A DNA stretch of 5,794 nucleotides, from contig JAGADS010000025.1 in assembly GCA_017613485.1 (NCBI GenBank), forward strand, positions 1 to 5,794, read 5' to 3'. The position numbers and the translations under genes were made by a program. Shown here in pieces: positions 4,529 through 5,794 of the stretch (position 1 is its first letter; each line of letters begins with the position of its first letter). This DNA comes from Treponema sp. (lineage in GTDB: Bacteria; Spirochaetota; Spirochaetia; Treponematales; Treponemataceae). The notes under the pieces are model-generated. The model was not told the DNA's origin. It did not search any database and saw only the letters and a program-made list of their open reading frames with translations.

Positions 4529-5596
4529 ATGAAAAAAATTATTTCAGCAGCAATGGCATTATTCATGACGGTATTTTTCGGCTGCACGACACTAGGAAAT
4601 GTCAAGGCAAAGGAAACAGAAGAATTAGACGAAAATGGACAGAAAAATGCCGCGATTTCAAGTGACGGTATTATAAGCCTAACTGACATCTCTGAAGATG
4701 ATTTCGTGGAGGCTATGAAGGCTATTGAGATTGCCCGTGGAACACCACTGATTGAAAGGCAGCTTGTTTATGTCGAGACACCGGAGACAGTTTACACACA
4801 GTCAAACTCAAAAACCGGGGATAAGATTCTGACAGGCAAGGATGCACTGAAGCAGAACCTTAATGATCAACTCACTGCTCCAGAATACTTGCAGGGTCAC
4901 CTCAAGGCTTGGGTTTTTCAGCCACAGAAAATTTATCAGATTCACTGTCAGACATACCACACAACCGTAATTCAGCTTGAACCGGGCGAAGAACTGATGG
5001 AAGTACCTTACATATCCGAGCCTGATGTATGGAAATTATCAAGGGGTACCGGGCTTGTAAACGGAATGGCGACCCAATACCTGATGCTCAAGCCGGACTA
5101 CAAGAGCCTTGAGAGTACGATGATAATAATAACTAACAAACGTATGTATCAGCTTCAGATAACAAGCTACAATGATCATTACATGCCGTTTGTACAGTGG
5201 GTCTACAACGACTCCACGGAAAGCAAAATATCCATACAGCCGTCATCCGGCGCATCGACAAATGCAGCTGTCAACAGGCTCAACGAACAGCAGAACAGCC
5301 GTTTCCTTGACTCCCTCCTGAATATAAGCGGAAACATGAGTTTCAACTACACAGTAAAGTGTTCCGGCACGAAACCGTACTGGTACCCTGAACTTGTATT
5401 CGATGACGGAAAGAGCACCTACATTGTGCTTAATCCGCTCAGCCTCAACATGGAACAGCCTGCCGTATTCAAGAACAAGGACGAACTCGTGAATTACTCG
5501 ACCAAACAGAATGTGATAACGGTACCCGAACTTGTCACGCAGCTAACACTCAAAGCGGGAAAGACCAAGGTGACGATCAAAAAGGAGAAGAACTGA
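4529..5596 (+). CDS. trbG: Type IV secretion protein TrbG (VirB9/CagX family), probable lipoprotein
   Basis: The 355-residue product has an N-terminal export signal (KKIISAAMALFMTVFFGC) ending in C19. The FFGC box is looser than the usual LAGC but acceptable in spirochaetes, so it is probably a lipoprotein; in classical systems VirB7 carries the lipid and VirB9 does not. A charged linker covers about residues 25-60. The first VirB9 domain includes the KAWVFQPQKIYQIHC region (126-140), PGEEL (152-156), a W168 strand, YLMLKPD (184-190), then MIIITNKRMYQLQ (198-210). The C-terminal domain, from about 270, has FNYTV and the hallmark PELVFDDGKSTYIVL (287-301). VirB9 proteins form the outer-membrane-proximal core ring with VirB10. 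The end overlaps the next start by one base (TGATG). Only the precise start and the lipidation are uncertain. Confidence 0.92.
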   Translation: MKKIISAAMALFMTVFFGCTTLGNVKAKETEELDENGQKNAAISSDGIISLTDISEDDFVEAMKAIEIARGTPLIERQLVYVETPETVYTQSNSKTGDKILTGKDALKQNLNDQLTAPEYLQGHLKAWVFQPQKIYQIHCQTYHTTVIQLEPGEELMEVPYISEPDVWKLSRGTGLVNGMATQYLMLKPDYKSLESTMIIITNKRMYQLQITSYNDHYMPFVQWVYNDSTESKISIQPSSGASTNAAVNRLNEQQNSRFLDSLLNISGNMSFNYTVKCSGTKPYWYPELVFDDGKSTYIVLNPLSLNMEQPAVFKNKDELVNYSTKQNVITVPELVTQLTLKAGKTKVTIKKEKN

Positions 5597-5794
5597 TGGC
5601 TTACGATGATGAAAACGACAATGATGATGTCCTCGGATTCGGAAGTGAACAGGATGCTTCACAGGAAGACGGAGGCCTTTCCACCGATGATCTCATCAAC
5701 ATGGCTCAGGTAACTCCAGAAGAGGAAGAGGAGACGAAAAAGGACATCTTCTCAAGGATGGAGGAATCAGCCGGACAGAATCCTGCGGAAAAAC
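5596..5794 (+). CDS. trbI: N-terminal fragment of a probable TrbI/VirB10 type IV secretion protein (3' end outside window)
   Basis: Sixty-six codons are visible and the frame is open to the window edge. The ATG overlaps the trbG stop and follows AAAGGAG at 5581-5587. The fragment is strongly acidic (MAYDDENDNDD at the start, PEEEEE at 41-46) and has no membrane segment, consistent with the cytoplasmic N-terminus that precedes the single membrane helix of VirB10/TrbI proteins. The assignment rests on gene order (trbF, trbG, then trbI in most Trb-type and related clusters) and not on any conserved motif, because the family's defining domain would lie downstream. It could be another conjugation protein inserted here. 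Confidence 0.55.
   Translation, partial: MAYDDENDNDDVLGFGSEQDASQEDGGLSTDDLINMAQVTPEEEEETKKDIFSRMEESAGQNPAEK

Overview
This looks like part of a conjugative or integrative mobile element from a Gram-negative bacterium. All eleven genes lie on the + strand and are tightly packed: the longest gap is about 30 bases, several genes overlap, and no internal terminator is visible. The TrbF/TrbG pair (VirB8/VirB9 families) requires a two-membrane envelope. The relaxed lipobox of the TrbG-like protein (FFGC), the strong AAGGAGG-type ribosome binding sites and the moderate GC content would fit a spirochaete such as Treponema. That taxonomic guess is weak and rests on inspection only.

Region 1 (1-1780) is accessory. 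It holds the C-terminal end of a C5-cytosine DNA methyltransferase, a 96-residue unknown protein, a 240-residue protein with a PD-(D/E)XK-like core resembling CdiA-type toxin nucleases, and a 101-residue unknown protein. The methyltransferase plus a nearby nuclease-like protein could be DNA modification or restriction, an effector with its immunity protein, or an unrelated set of accessory genes.

Region 2 (1790-3626) is a replication module: a small cysteine-rich protein, a 377-residue replication-initiator-like protein (N-terminal winged helix, C-terminal zinc ribbon) and a single-stranded DNA-binding protein. The middle of the initiator gene carries iteron-like DNA repeats with strong dyad symmetry. 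AT-rich sequence and further inverted repeats follow. One repeat copy is read in a different codon phase from the other three, so the DNA rather than the peptide appears to be conserved. The layout parallels the phage lambda O gene, which contains its own origin, and I infer a replication origin here.

Region 3 (3610-5794) starts the conjugation module: an 84-residue unknown protein that overlaps both neighbours, TrbF (VirB8), TrbG (VirB9, probably a lipoprotein) and the first 66 codons of a very acidic protein in the position expected for TrbI/VirB10. These would form the inner-membrane and core-channel parts of a type IV secretion system. The relaxase, coupling protein and ATPases are not in this window.

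The main point of interest is the putative origin inside the initiator gene, co-transcribed with ssb and feeding directly into type IV secretion genes. This suggests an element whose replication and transfer are tied together in one transcription unit.
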